Part shown: piece by piece, positions 34,167 to 43,471 of the stretch
Layout of the letters: every line of letters begins with the position of its first letter
How positions within the stretch are numbered: position 1 is the first letter of the stretch
NCBI RefSeq assembly: GCF_000259235.1
Contig: NC_017733.1
Span: 372,001 to 436,000, forward strand
Origin: Helicobacter pylori_CU
GTDB taxonomy: Bacteria > Campylobacterota > Campylobacteria > Campylobacterales > Helicobacteraceae
Direction of reading: 5' to 3'
Length of the DNA stretch: 64,000 bases
The notes under the pieces: generated by a model
Seen by the model: only the letters and a program-made list of their open reading frames with translations
Told to the model about the DNA's origin: nothing
Databases searched by the model: none
Translations under genes and position numbers: made by a program

Positions 34167-35456
34167 GTGTTGAAAGAGCGTTTGAAAGCCTTTTTTAGTG
34201 CGGACTCTATTTTCACTTTAATTTTTGCCCTTTTTTTTCTCACTTCGTTTAAAAAACCTTTAACGCAAGTCTTATTGATTGTTTTAATGGTTTTTTTGTT
34301 TCTTAGGTGTTATTTCCAAGCGTCTTTGAAAGAAACTTTCGCAATTAATCATTTAAAAACCATGTCTTTTAAATGGCTCACTCTGGCTTTTTTAGGCATG
34401 TTTTTAAGCATCTTCCCTAACATGTTTAACATGTATGATAGCCAAACTTTCCGCTACAATTTGTTCGCTCTAAACATGTCCTTAACTTACGCTTGCGGGG
34501 CGTTATGCTTGCTTTTTGCCAGCCGTTTAAGAATCAAATTGAATCAAAAAATCCTTTTTTATAGCATGGCTGTTGCAAATTTCATCAACGGCTTGCTTTC
34601 ATTGGTGCAAAAAATTTATTTTAACATGCCCAGAGCGCAAGGGTTTAGCACGGTTAAGGAGTATGTGGTTTTAGTGAGCGTTTCCATTTTAGGCTGTTAT
34701 ATTTATGCGCTCTATTCGCAAAGTCAAAAAGAAAAACTTTTTTTCACGCTTTCTGTTTTTGTGGGGTTTTTAGTCGTTATTTTAAGCGCCACAAGGAGTG
34801 CGACAATCGCTTTTGTAGCTACTTTTTTAATCCTTTCTTGCTTTATTTTATACGCCAAAAAATCGCTCAAACCATTGGGTTATATGGTGGTTGTGAGTCT
34901 TATTTTGAGCGCTTTGTATGTGGGGAGTAACGCTTTAGAAAAAAGGGGGGCAATAGAGCAATCTAGGGTTCAAAATCAAACCTTTGAAGAAGATCTGAAA
35001 CGCTACGCTAAAAAGGACGCTGATAGCAGTATCGGGTGGCGTTTGGAGCGTTGGAAAGAAGCCCTAACGGTTTTGCGTTTAAGGCCCTTTTTTGGTATGG
35101 CCGCTAGCGAGAAATGCCAGAGGTTAGAAGAGATTTTATCCTTATCAAAGTCTTATAGAGCCAAAGATTTGATTCTTTGTTATGAAAGATACGACAATCA
35201 AATCATTCATGTTCTAGCCACTAGGGGGATCATAGGCTTTTTGATCTGGCTCTTTTTTTTACTAGCGGTTGTAAAGATTTTTTGGAGTGGGATCAAGCAA
35301 AACTCTTTAATATCGTTTTTTATATTAACGACACTCACTTTTTACCTCATTTTTGGCATCGGGTTTGACCCCTTTGATTTCTTCATTACGGGAAGTTTTT
35401 TTGTAGGAATGACCATGATGGCTGTTTTTTTAAAAAAGGATAAAAGCGCTTTTTAG
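34167..35456 (+). CDS. waaL: WaaL, O-antigen ligase
   Basis: 429 residues from a GTG (or the adjacent TTG). Ten or more membrane segments surround a large periplasmic loop (about 260-350) carrying GWRLERWKEAL and the His/Arg region CYERYDNQIIHVLATRGIIGF, the pattern of the O-antigen ligase/polymerase family. In H. pylori WaaL joins the Lewis-antigen O-chain to lipid A-core in the periplasm. It follows rpsO and is separate from other LPS genes. Confidence 0.85.
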   Translation: MLKERLKAFFSADSIFTLIFALFFLTSFKKPLTQVLLIVLMVFLFLRCYFQASLKETFAINHLKTMSFKWLTLAFLGMFLSIFPNMFNMYDSQTFRYNLFALNMSLTYACGALCLLFASRLRIKLNQKILFYSMAVANFINGLLSLVQKIYFNMPRAQGFSTVKEYVVLVSVSILGCYIYALYSQSQKEKLFFTLSVFVGFLVVILSATRSATIAFVATFLILSCFILYAKKSLKPLGYMVVVSLILSALYVGSNALEKRGAIEQSRVQNQTFEEDLKRYAKKDADSSIGWRLERWKEALTVLRLRPFFGMAASEKCQRLEEILSLSKSYRAKDLILCYERYDNQIIHVLATRGIIGFLIWLFFLLAVVKIFWSGIKQNSLISFFILTTLTFYLIFGIGFDPFDFFITGSFFVGMTMMAVFLKKDKSAF

Positions 35457-35527
35457 CATCAAAGGGTTTGATGTTAGTCAAGCGGTAGTTTCTTGTGGTG
35501 CGTTCTTAGGGGGATTTAAGGGGTAAG
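35457..35527. repeat. Short inverted repeat and partial copy of the dispersed repeat
   Basis: CATCAAA-GGG-TTTGATG is a perfect seven-base hairpin right after waaL. The bases that follow (GTTAGTCAAGCGGTAG, then TTAGGGGGATTTAAGGGG) resemble the middle of the repeat at 62520-62600. Confidence 0.4.
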
Positions 35528-35541
35528 ATAAAAACTTATGC

Positions 35542-35547
35542 TATAAT
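35542..35547 (+). promoter_or_regulatory. -10 box of aroQ
   Basis: TATAAT in TATGCTATAATGTGG, about 38 bases before the aroQ start. AAGGAGA lies at 35571-35577. Confidence 0.65.
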
Positions 35548-35584
35548 GTGGCTTCATTCCATATTAAAACAAGGAGAATAAATA

Positions 35585-36088
35585 ATGAAAATTTTAGTGA
35601 TTCAAGGGCCTAATTTAAACATGTTAGGACACAGAGACCCAAGACTTTATGGCATGGTAACCTTAGACCAAATCCATGAAATCATGCAAACTTTCGTGAA
35701 ACAAGGCAATTTGGATGTGGAATTAGAGTTTTTTCAAACCAATTTTGAGGGCGAAATCATTGACAAAATCCAAGAGAGCGTGGGCAGCGATTATGAAGGG
35801 ATTATTATTAACCCTGGAGCGTTTTCGCACACTTCTATTGCGATTGCGGATGCGATCATGCTAGCGGGCAAACCCGTTATTGAAGTGCATCTCACTAACA
35901 TTCAAGCCAGAGAGGAATTCAGGAAAAATTCTTACACTGGAGCGGCTTGTGGAGGCGTGATCATGGGATTTGGCCCGCTTGGCTACAACATGGCTTTAAT
36001 GGCGATGGTCAATATTTTAGCCGAAATGAAAGCGTTCCAAGAAGCCCAAAAAAACAACCCTAATAACCCCATTAACAATCAAAAATAA
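35585..36088 (+). CDS. aroQ: Type II 3-dehydroquinate dehydratase
   Basis: 167 residues. QGPNLNMLGHRDPRLYG (about 6-22) carries the catalytic Tyr22, EFFQTNFEGE the next block, and NPGAFSHTSIAIADA with EVHLTNIQAREEFR the substrate-binding blocks. It converts dehydroquinate to dehydroshikimate. pepQ and folK follow closely in the same direction. Confidence 0.97.
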   Translation: MKILVIQGPNLNMLGHRDPRLYGMVTLDQIHEIMQTFVKQGNLDVELEFFQTNFEGEIIDKIQESVGSDYEGIIINPGAFSHTSIAIADAIMLAGKPVIEVHLTNIQAREEFRKNSYTGAACGGVIMGFGPLGYNMALMAMVNILAEMKAFQEAQKNNPNNPINNQK

Positions 36089-36102
36089 AAGGGGGCTACC
36101 CA

Positions 36103-37176
36103 ATGAAAGGATTAGAAAGAGAATCGCATTTCACGCTCAATGAGAACGCGATGTTTTTTGAATGCGCTTATAGTTGCGATAACGCTTTGTTTTTGCAATT
36201 AGAGGATCGCTCGTTCTTTATCACTGATTCTCGCTACACCCAAGAAGCTAAAGAAAGCATTCAGCCTAAAAATGGCGTTTTAGCGGAAGTGATAGAGTCT
36301 AGCGATTTAGTCCAAAGCGCGATTGATTTGATCGCTAAACGTTCGGTTAAAAAGCTCTTTTTTGACCCCAATCAAGTGAATTTACAAACCTACAAGCGTT
36401 TAAATTCAGCACTTGGGAATAAGGTTGTTTTAGAGGGCGTGCCTAGTTACCACCGCCAAAAACGCATCATTAAAAACGATTATGAGATCCAACTCCTCAA
36501 AAAATCTCAAGCGTTGAATGTTGAAGCTTTTGAAAATTTTGCCGAGTATGTGAAAAAGATTTTTGATGAAAAAGAGTCCTTGAGTGAGCGGTATTTGCAG
36601 CATAAGGTTAAGGACTTTTTGACTAAAGAGGGGGTTTATGATCTGAGTTTTGAGCCTATTTTAGCCTTGAATGCGAACGCGAGCAAGCCCCATGCTTTGC
36701 CTAGTGCGAAGGATTTTTTAAAAGCGGAGCATAGCATTCTTTTGGATATGGGGATCAAATACGAACGCTATTGCTCTGATAGGACTCGCACGGCTTTTTT
36801 TGACCCTAAAGATTTTGTCTTCAAAAGGGAGCAGAGTTTCAAGGATAAAGAGCGTCAAAAGATTTATGACATTGTGAAAGAAGCGCAAGAAAAGGCTATT
36901 TCAGGCATTAGAGCGGGCATGACCGGTAAAGAAGCGGACAGCTTGGCTAGGGGGGTGATTAGCGATTATGGTTATGGGCAGTATTTCACTCACAGCACCG
37001 GGCATGGCATTGGCTTAGACATTCATGAGCTTCCTTATATTTCATCGCGCAGTGGAACCATTTTAGAAGAGGGCATGGTGTTTTCCATAGAGCCTGGGAT
37101 TTATATCCCTGGATTTTTTGGGGTGCGCATTGAAGATTTAGTGGTGATCAAAAATTCTAGGGCTGAGCTTTTGTGA
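36103..37176 (+). CDS. pepQ: Xaa-Pro dipeptidase / M24 metallopeptidase
   Basis: 357 residues. The C-terminal pita-bread domain has the five metal ligands: DMGIKYERYCSD, HSTGHGIGLD, SIEPGIYIP and the final VRIEDLV. The N-terminal domain is creatinase-like. It cleaves peptides with proline in the second position. The family call is firm, the exact specificity (prolidase or aminopeptidase P-like) less so. It overlaps folK by four bases. Confidence 0.88.
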   Translation: MKGLERESHFTLNENAMFFECAYSCDNALFLQLEDRSFFITDSRYTQEAKESIQPKNGVLAEVIESSDLVQSAIDLIAKRSVKKLFFDPNQVNLQTYKRLNSALGNKVVLEGVPSYHRQKRIIKNDYEIQLLKKSQALNVEAFENFAEYVKKIFDEKESLSERYLQHKVKDFLTKEGVYDLSFEPILALNANASKPHALPSAKDFLKAEHSILLDMGIKYERYCSDRTRTAFFDPKDFVFKREQSFKDKERQKIYDIVKEAQEKAISGIRAGMTGKEADSLARGVISDYGYGQYFTHSTGHGIGLDIHELPYISSRSGTILEEGMVFSIEPGIYIPGFFGVRIEDLVVIKNSRAELL

Positions 37177-37664
37177 TGCGAGAGATCCTTACTAACCGCT
37201 TTTTCCCCAGCCTTTTTAAAAAAAAGCTTGATTTTTCTAACAGGGTGGTTTTAGGGTTGGGATCTAATCTTAAAAATCCTTTAAAAATATTAAAAAATTG
37301 TTTTTTGTATTTTAAAAATCATAGTAAAATCGGGAAAATTTTTTCTTCGCCCATTTATATCAATCCGCCTTTTGGTTACACTAATCAACCCAACTTTTAT
37401 AACGCTACGATCATTCTTAAAACATCTTTAAGTTTGTGCCATTTTTTTGCTCTGGTTTTTTATATAGAAAGGCGTTTTGGGCGTGCAAGGAAGCGCGATT
37501 TTAAAGACGCTCCAAGAACTTTGGATATTGATATTATCGCTTTCAATCAAGTCATTTTGAGGCAGAATGATTTGACTTTACCTCACCCTAAATGGAGCGA
37601 AAGAGACTCGGTGTTAGTGCCTTTAACTTTGCAACAAATTCTTTTTAAAAAAGGGGAGTGGTGA
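37173..37664 (+). CDS. folK: HPPK, 6-hydroxymethyl-dihydropterin pyrophosphokinase
   Basis: 163 residues. VVLGLGSNLKNP near residue 26 and FGRARKRDFKDAPRTLDIDIIAF near 103-125 are the HPPK signatures, with the DID metal ligands. It transfers pyrophosphate to the pterin in folate synthesis. A basic leader of about 22 residues precedes the domain. The end overlaps the flhF start. Confidence 0.93.
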   Translation: MMREILTNRFFPSLFKKKLDFSNRVVLGLGSNLKNPLKILKNCFLYFKNHSKIGKIFSSPIYINPPFGYTNQPNFYNATIILKTSLSLCHFFALVFYIERRFGRARKRDFKDAPRTLDIDIIAFNQVILRQNDLTLPHPKWSERDSVLVPLTLQQILFKKGEW

Positions 37665-39037
37665 AATTCTATACCTATAGTGGGGAGACGGCCGCTGAAG
37701 CTTTAAAGATCGCTCAAAGCCACCATGGGGTGGATACGCTGGTGTTTAAAACCCAAGAAATCCGTAAAAAAACGCTCACTTCTTCTGGGCTTTATGAAAT
37801 CGTTGTGGCGGTTGAAGAAGAGAGCGAAAACAAACCCCCTAAAGCCCCCCTTATTCCTGAAAGTTTGTATAATGAAGAATTGAATGAAGAAGATGTGGTC
37901 ATGCAGCTTTCAAGCACTGTAGAAGAAATGCGCAAACTCGCCGGGGTTTCATCTAATCAGTGCAACTATAGTTTTTCAAAAAATAAGACCCTTTTAGAAA
38001 AAGACACCCCGTTAGAGAATGCGCCTTTAGAGGCTAATAAGCAGGACGCTTTATTGCAAGCTTTAAAAGATGAAGCCAACCATAAAAAAGAAAGAGAAAA
38101 AAGAGAAGTTAAACAAGAAGAAGAGATTAAAGACATCAATCTACAATTAAGCAAAATCAGAGACAGCTTAAAACTCATTCAAAACATGTTTTGGGATGAG
38201 AAAAACCCCAACTCTGTCAATATCCCTCAAGAATTTGCAGAAATTTACAAACTGGCCAAACAAAGCGGGATGAAATCCAGCCATTTAGATGAAATCATGC
38301 AATTGAGCCTGGAATTGATGCCTTTACGCATGCGGGAAAATTCCGTAACGATCAAGCGCTATTTTAGAGAAGTGTTGCGCAAAATGATTTTGTGCCGCCC
38401 TGAAGATTTGAATTTGAGGCAAAAACGCATCTTAATGCTTGTAGGGCCAACAGGCGTGGGGAAAACGACGACTCTAGCCAAATTAGCCGCGCGCTATTCT
38501 AGAATGCTAGCGAAAAAATACAAGGTGGGCATTATCACTTTAGACAATTATCGTATTGGGGCTTTGGAGCAATTAAGCTGGTATGCTAATAAAATGAAAA
38601 TGAGTATAGAAGCGGTGATTGACGCTAAAGATTTTGCTAAAGAAATTGAAGCGTTGGAATACTGCGATTTTATTTTAGTGGATACGACAGGGCATTCGCA
38701 ATACGATAAAGAAAAAATTGCCGGTTTGAAAGAGTTTATAGATGGGGGTTATAATATTGATGTGTCCTTAGTGCTTTCGGTTACCACTAAGTATGAAGAC
38801 ATGAAAGATATTTATGATTCTTTTGGGGTGTTAGGGATTGATACTTTAATCTTCACGAAATTAGATGAGAGTAGGGGGTTAGGGAATTTGTTTTCTTTAG
38901 TGCATGAAAGCCAAAAGCCTATCAGCTATCTTTCTGTCGGCCAAGAAGTGCCTATGGATTTGAAAGTGGCTACTAATGAATATTTAGTGGATTGCATGCT
39001 AGATGGCTTTAGTAACCCTAATAAGGAACAAGCATGA
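37658..39037 (+). CDS. flhF: FlhF, SRP-like GTPase for flagellar placement
   Basis: 459 residues from a GTG (one of two in a row). A basic N-terminal part and a Glu/Lys-rich linker (about 60-170) lead to the NG domain: GPTGVGKTTTLAKLA (about 264), the DTTGH motif and TKLDES. FlhF places the flagellum at the pole. It overlaps flhG by four bases, which matches their paired function. Confidence 0.95.
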   Translation: MVKFYTYSGETAAEALKIAQSHHGVDTLVFKTQEIRKKTLTSSGLYEIVVAVEEESENKPPKAPLIPESLYNEELNEEDVVMQLSSTVEEMRKLAGVSSNQCNYSFSKNKTLLEKDTPLENAPLEANKQDALLQALKDEANHKKEREKREVKQEEEIKDINLQLSKIRDSLKLIQNMFWDEKNPNSVNIPQEFAEIYKLAKQSGMKSSHLDEIMQLSLELMPLRMRENSVTIKRYFREVLRKMILCRPEDLNLRQKRILMLVGPTGVGKTTTLAKLAARYSRMLAKKYKVGIITLDNYRIGALEQLSWYANKMKMSIEAVIDAKDFAKEIEALEYCDFILVDTTGHSQYDKEKIAGLKEFIDGGYNIDVSLVLSVTTKYEDMKDIYDSFGVLGIDTLIFTKLDESRGLGNLFSLVHESQKPISYLSVGQEVPMDLKVATNEYLVDCMLDGFSNPNKEQA

Positions 39038-39918
39038 ACAATCAAGCGAGCCGCTTAGATAATTTGATGAATATTAAAAACCCTAAAAGTTTTTTTGATA
39101 ATAAAGGGAATACCAAATTCATCGCTATCACAAGCGGTAAGGGAGGCGTGGGGAAATCCAACATTAGTGCTAATTTAGCCTACTCTCTATACAAGAAAGG
39201 TTATAAGGTAGGGGTGTTTGATGCGGATATTGGTTTAGCGAATTTAGATGTGATTTTTGGGGTGAAAACCCATAAAAATATCTTGCATGCCTTAAAAGGT
39301 GAAGCCAAATTGCAAGAAATCATTTGCGAGATTGAACCCGGGCTTTGCTTAATTCCCGGGGATAGCGGCGAAGAAATTTTAAAATACATTAGCGGTGCAG
39401 AAGCTTTAGATCAATTCGTGGATGAAGAGGGGGTTTTAAGCTCTTTAGATTATATTGTGATTGATACGGGTGCTGGGATTGGAGTCACTACGCAAGCGTT
39501 TTTGAACGCGAGCGATTGCGTGGTGATTGTTACCACACCCGATCCATCAGCGATTACCGATGCGTATGCATGCATTAAAATCAACTCCAAAAATAAAGAT
39601 GAATTGTTTCTTATTACTAACATGGTAGCCCAACCTAAAGAGGGCAGGGCGACTTATGAAAGGCTGTTTAAAGTGGCTAAAAATAATATCGCTTCATTAG
39701 AATTGCACTATTTAGGGGCGATTGAAAACAGCTCCTTATTGAAACGCTATGTGAGGGAGCGAAAAATTTTGAGAAAAATAGCCCCTAATGATTTGTTTTC
39801 GCAATCCATTGACCAGATAGCGAGCCTTTTAGTTTCTAAACTAGAAACCGGCGCTTTAGAAATACCAAAAGAAGGTTTGAAAAGCTTTTTTAAAAGGCTT
39901 TTGAATTATTTGGGGTAG
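39034..39918 (+). CDS. flhG: FlhG (YlxH), MinD-like ATPase controlling flagellar number
   Basis: 294 residues. A short N-terminal helix (NNQASRLDNLMN) is followed by the deviant Walker A SGKGGVGKSN (about 35-43), DADIGLANLDV and DTGAGIG. The C-terminal region is an amphipathic, membrane-binding type (FFKRLLNYLG). FlhG stimulates FlhF GTPase and limits flagellar number. Confidence 0.95.
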   Translation: MNNQASRLDNLMNIKNPKSFFDNKGNTKFIAITSGKGGVGKSNISANLAYSLYKKGYKVGVFDADIGLANLDVIFGVKTHKNILHALKGEAKLQEIICEIEPGLCLIPGDSGEEILKYISGAEALDQFVDEEGVLSSLDYIVIDTGAGIGVTTQAFLNASDCVVIVTTPDPSAITDAYACIKINSKNKDELFLITNMVAQPKEGRATYERLFKVAKNNIASLELHYLGAIENSSLLKRYVRERKILRKIAPNDLFSQSIDQIASLLVSKLETGALEIPKEGLKSFFKRLLNYLG

Positions 39919-39922
39919 GCTG

Positions 39923-40237
39923 ATGAGAGTTCAAAATTTTATCCATTTTTCTGTTGTGGTAGGGTTTTTTTTGGGGTTAGTGTTTTCGGTGTTGAAATTC
40001 AATGAGCCAGAGAGCATTTTATTATGGACGGTGTTATCCACGCTTGGGGGATACTTGATCGCGTTGTTATTTGCGTCTATTTTTATCGCTTGCACGGATT
40101 TAGATATTTGTCTTTTTGACAAAAAAGGCACTGAAGAGAGTTTGCTCCGTTTCAACCATGAGTTTAAAAACAGAGAAAAAGAAGTGGCTAGTATTTTAAA
40201 TTACATTAGAAATTATGATTTTGATGATGGAAAATAG
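39923..40237 (+). CDS. Hypothetical protein between flhG and fliA (HP1033-like)
   Basis: 104 residues with two N-terminal membrane segments (about 8-28 and 33-57) and a charged cytosolic tail (FKNREKEVASILNYIRNYDFDDGK). It starts four bases after the flhG stop and overlaps the fliA start, so it is fully embedded in the flagellar operon. I do not recognise a family. Its position suggests a flagellar or sigma-28-related role, but nothing in the sequence proves it. Confidence 0.75.
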   Translation: MRVQNFIHFSVVVGFFLGLVFSVLKFNEPESILLWTVLSTLGGYLIALLFASIFIACTDLDICLFDKKGTEESLLRFNHEFKNREKEVASILNYIRNYDFDDGK

Positions 40238-40982
40238 AATGCCCAAAGGAATTCAAAAAACTGAAGCGAGCGAAAAAAGTATAGAAAAGGTTTTGAACGC
40301 CTATGACAAGCAACAACACCACCATCAAGACGATCTCGCTATCCAGTATTTACCAGCCGTGCGTGCTATGGCGTTTCGTTTAAAAGAGCGCTTGCCTAGC
40401 TCTATTGATTTTAACGATCTGGTTTCTATTGGCACTGAAGAATTGATTAAATTAGCCAGGCGTTATGAGAGCGCGTTAAACGATTCTTTTTGGGGGTATG
40501 CTAAAACTCGTGTCAATGGGGCGATGCTAGATTATTTGCGTTCTTTAGATGTGATTTCTCGCTCTAATAGGAAGCTGATTAAAAGCATTGATATTGAAAT
40601 TACCAAATACCTTAATGAGCATGGGAAAGAGCCTAGCGATGCGTATCTAGCGGAAGTTTTAGGCGAGAATATTGAAAAGATTAGAGAAGCCAAAACGGCC
40701 TCAGATATTTATGCGTTAGTGCCAATAGATGAACAATTCAATGCGATTGAGCAAGATGAAATCACTAAAAAAATTGAAGCAGAAGAGTTGTTAGAGCATG
40801 TCCAAAAAGTATTGAATCAAATGAGCGAACGAGAGCAAATCCTTATCCAGCTTTATTACTTTGAAGAGTTGAATCTGAGCGAGATTAAAGAGATTTTAGG
40901 CATCACTGAATCGCGCATTTCTCAAATCATTAAAGAAGTGATTAAAAAGGTGCGTAAATCCTTAGGAGTGGATCATGGCTGA
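40215..40982 (+). CDS. fliA: FliA, flagellar sigma factor 28
   Basis: 255 residues from the first ATG; later Met codons at 40224, 40227 and 40239 are possible. Region 2 (LPAVRAMAFRLKERLPSSIDFNDLV), region 3 and a region 4 helix-turn-helix (LSEIKEILGITESRISQIIKEV) are clear. Sigma-28 transcribes late flagellar genes such as flaA. The frame overlaps HP1033 by 23 bases and fliM by eight. Confidence 0.95.
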   Translation: MILMMENRMPKGIQKTEASEKSIEKVLNAYDKQQHHHQDDLAIQYLPAVRAMAFRLKERLPSSIDFNDLVSIGTEELIKLARRYESALNDSFWGYAKTRVNGAMLDYLRSLDVISRSNRKLIKSIDIEITKYLNEHGKEPSDAYLAEVLGENIEKIREAKTASDIYALVPIDEQFNAIEQDEITKKIEAEELLEHVQKVLNQMSEREQILIQLYYFEELNLSEIKEILGITESRISQIIKEVIKKVRKSLGVDHG

Positions 40983-42039
40983 TATTTTAAGCCAAGAAGA
41001 AATTGATGCGCTTTTAGAAGTCGTTGATGAAAATGTGGACATTCAAAATGTCCAAAAAAAGGATATTATCCCGCAGCGCAGCGTAACCCTCTATGATTTC
41101 AAACGCCCTAATCGTGTGAGTAAGGAGCAATTGCGTTCTTTTAGGAGTATCCATGATAAAATGGCTAGGAATCTTTCTAGCCAAGTCTCTTCTATCATGC
41201 GTTCCATTGTAGAGATTCAGCTCCACAGCGTGGATCAAATGACTTATGGCGAATTTTTGATGAGTTTGCCTAGCCCTACGAGTTTTAATGTCTTTTCCAT
41301 GAAGCCTATGGGAGGAACGGGGGTTTTAGAGATTAATCCTAGCATCGCTTTCCCTATGATTGACAGGCTATTAGGGGGTAAGGGGAGCGCGTATGATCAA
41401 AACAGGGAGTTTAGCGATATTGAATTGAATTTATTGGATACGATTTTACGCCAAGTGATGCAAATTTTAAAAGAAGTGTGGTCGCCCGTGGTGGAGATGT
41501 TTCCTACCATTGATGCTAAAGAATCCAGCGCGAATGTGGTCCAAATCGTCGCTCAAAATGAAATTTCTATCATGGTGGTTTTAGAGATCATCATTGGGCA
41601 TAGCCGTGGGATGATGAATATTTGTTACCCGGTGATTTCCATTGAAAGCATTCTTTCTAAAATGGGGAGTAGGGATTTGATGCTTTCAGAAACGAACTCT
41701 AAAAAGAGCCGTAATAAGGAATTGCAAGCGCTATTGAGTGGGGTGAGCGTGGATATGATCGTGTTTTTGGGCGCGGTGGAATTGAGCCTGAAAGAAATGC
41801 TGGATTTAGATGTGGGGGATACTATCCGGTTGAACAAGATCGCTAATGATGAAGTGAGCGTGTATGTGCATAAAAAAAAGCGTTATTTAGCGAGCGTAGG
41901 GTTTCAAGGGTATAGGAAAACCATTCAAATTAAAGAAGTGATCTATAGCGAAAAAGAACGCACTAAAGAAATTTTAGAAATGTTAGAAGAACAGCGCAGA
42001 GGCAAAGTGGGCGATATTATGAAAATAGAAGAAGAGTGA
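40975..42039 (+). CDS. fliM: FliM, flagellar motor switch protein
   Basis: 354 residues. The N-terminal CheY-binding motif LSQEEIDALLE (about 5-15) is present, then the central CheC-like domain and a C-terminal FliN-like domain. FliM receives phosphorylated CheY, whose gene is at 7.8-8.2 kb. It overlaps fliA by eight bases and is followed three bases later by fliY. Confidence 0.96.
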   Translation: MADILSQEEIDALLEVVDENVDIQNVQKKDIIPQRSVTLYDFKRPNRVSKEQLRSFRSIHDKMARNLSSQVSSIMRSIVEIQLHSVDQMTYGEFLMSLPSPTSFNVFSMKPMGGTGVLEINPSIAFPMIDRLLGGKGSAYDQNREFSDIELNLLDTILRQVMQILKEVWSPVVEMFPTIDAKESSANVVQIVAQNEISIMVVLEIIIGHSRGMMNICYPVISIESILSKMGSRDLMLSETNSKKSRNKELQALLSGVSVDMIVFLGAVELSLKEMLDLDVGDTIRLNKIANDEVSVYVHKKKRYLASVGFQGYRKTIQIKEVIYSEKERTKEILEMLEEQRRGKVGDIMKIEEE

Positions 42040-42042
42040 GAA

Positions 42043-42906
42043 ATGCAAGATTTTATTAAGATTTTTATTCAAGAGGTTGTCTCTACTTTAGAAGGGTTAG
42101 TGGGTAAGGCTCCGAGCGTGGGATTAGAAAAAGAAATTTCTAGTAGCGACGAATCTTTTTTGAAATTAGTCAGCACGCCTTATGCAAGGGTTAAAATTAG
42201 CGCGATTGAAAAAGAAGAGAGCCCTATTGAATTATTGGCTCCGGTAGATTTAGTTACCGCTTTAAGCGATTTGATGCTAGGAGGTGAGGGGGCGAGTAAG
42301 GAAGAAATGGATAATGACGATTTAGACGCTTTTAAAGAAATGGCTTCTAATATTTTTGGCGCGATCGCTACGAGCTTGAAGTCTCAAGAATTGCTCCCCA
42401 AACTCAATTTCACTACCACGAACGCTGAAATCGCTAAAGAGCTTCCTAAAAAAGAAGATTACGCTAAAGCGATGGTGTTTTCTTTTAAAATGGAAGCCAT
42501 CAAAGAAAGCCAAATCATTTTATTGACTACGGCAGCTTTTGAACGCCAATTTGAAAAAACGCATAAAGAAGAAAAAGAAGAAACGACACAGAGCGCTACT
42601 GAAGAGATTAAAACCCACGATGCGTCTTTAGAAAACATAGAAATCCGCAATATCAGCATGCTTTTAGACGTGAAATTGAATGTTAAGGTGCGAATCGGGC
42701 AAAAAAAGATGATTTTAAAAGATGTGGTTTCTATGGATATAGGGAGCGTGGTGGAGTTGGATCAATTGGTGAATGACCCTTTAGAAATCCTTGTGGATGA
42801 CAAGGTGATCGCTAAGGGCGAAGTGGTGATCGTGGATGGGAATTTTGGCATTCAGATCACGGATATTGGCACTAAAAAGGAACGCTTAGAGCAACTGAAA
42901 AATTAA
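42043..42906 (+). CDS. fliY: FliY, motor switch protein with FliN domain
   Basis: 287 residues. The N-terminal half is CheC/FliM-like and the last ~80 residues are a FliN domain (SMLLDVKLNVKVRIGQKKM, DIGSVVELDQLVNDPLEILVD). The N-terminal CheY-binding helix seen in Bacillus FliY is not clear here. It is a component of the C-ring switch with FliM. Confidence 0.92.
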   Translation: MQDFIKIFIQEVVSTLEGLVGKAPSVGLEKEISSSDESFLKLVSTPYARVKISAIEKEESPIELLAPVDLVTALSDLMLGGEGASKEEMDNDDLDAFKEMASNIFGAIATSLKSQELLPKLNFTTTNAEIAKELPKKEDYAKAMVFSFKMEAIKESQIILLTTAAFERQFEKTHKEEKEETTQSATEEIKTHDASLENIEIRNISMLLDVKLNVKVRIGQKKMILKDVVSMDIGSVVELDQLVNDPLEILVDDKVIAKGEVVIVDGNFGIQITDIGTKKERLEQLKN

Positions 42907-42934
42907 ACCATTTTAGAGTAAAAAAGGAAGGATT

Positions 42935-43471
42935 ATGGCTATTTTTGGGGAATTAGGCTCGCTTGGGCATTTGTTTAAAAAAACGCAAGAATTAGAAATT
43001 TTGCATGGGTATTTACAAGATGTCATGCAAAAGGGTAGTGAAGCTAATCAAAGGGTTTTAAACCTCGATCCTAATACAGAATTTCAAACGCCTTTAGGGC
43101 ATGGCATCTTTAGCATAGAGCAGAGTTATTGTTTAGAGCATGCCAAAGAAAGCGAGAAAGGCTTTTTTGAAAGCCACAAACAATATGTGGATTTCCAGCT
43201 GATTGTCAAAGGCGTTGAGGGGGCTAAAGTGGTGGGTATCAATCAAGCTGTCATTAAAAACCCTTATGATGAAAAAAGAGACTTGATCGTTTATGAGCCG
43301 GTCAAAGAAGCTTCTTTTTTGCGTTTAGATGCGGGCATGCTGGCTATTTTTTTTGAAAGCGATGCGCATGCGTTGAGGTTCTATGGAGAGTCTTTTGAAA
43401 AATATAGGGAAGAGCTGATTTTTAAAGCGGTCGTTAAAGCGCCTAAAGGATTGATCAAATTAAAATTATGA
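42935..43471 (+). CDS. YhcH/YjgK/YiaL-family protein (HP1029-like)
   Basis: 178 residues with a cupin-type beta-rich pattern. FFESHKQYVDFQLIVKGVEGAKV (about 80-102) and FLRLDAGMLAIFFESDAH (about 128-145) match the YhcH/DUF386 family, linked elsewhere to sugar or biofilm metabolism. The function in H. pylori is not known. A GGAAGG site precedes the ATG. It overlaps the next gene by four bases. Confidence 0.8.
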   Translation: MAIFGELGSLGHLFKKTQELEILHGYLQDVMQKGSEANQRVLNLDPNTEFQTPLGHGIFSIEQSYCLEHAKESEKGFFESHKQYVDFQLIVKGVEGAKVVGINQAVIKNPYDEKRDLIVYEPVKEASFLRLDAGMLAIFFESDAHALRFYGESFEKYREELIFKAVVKAPKGLIKLKL

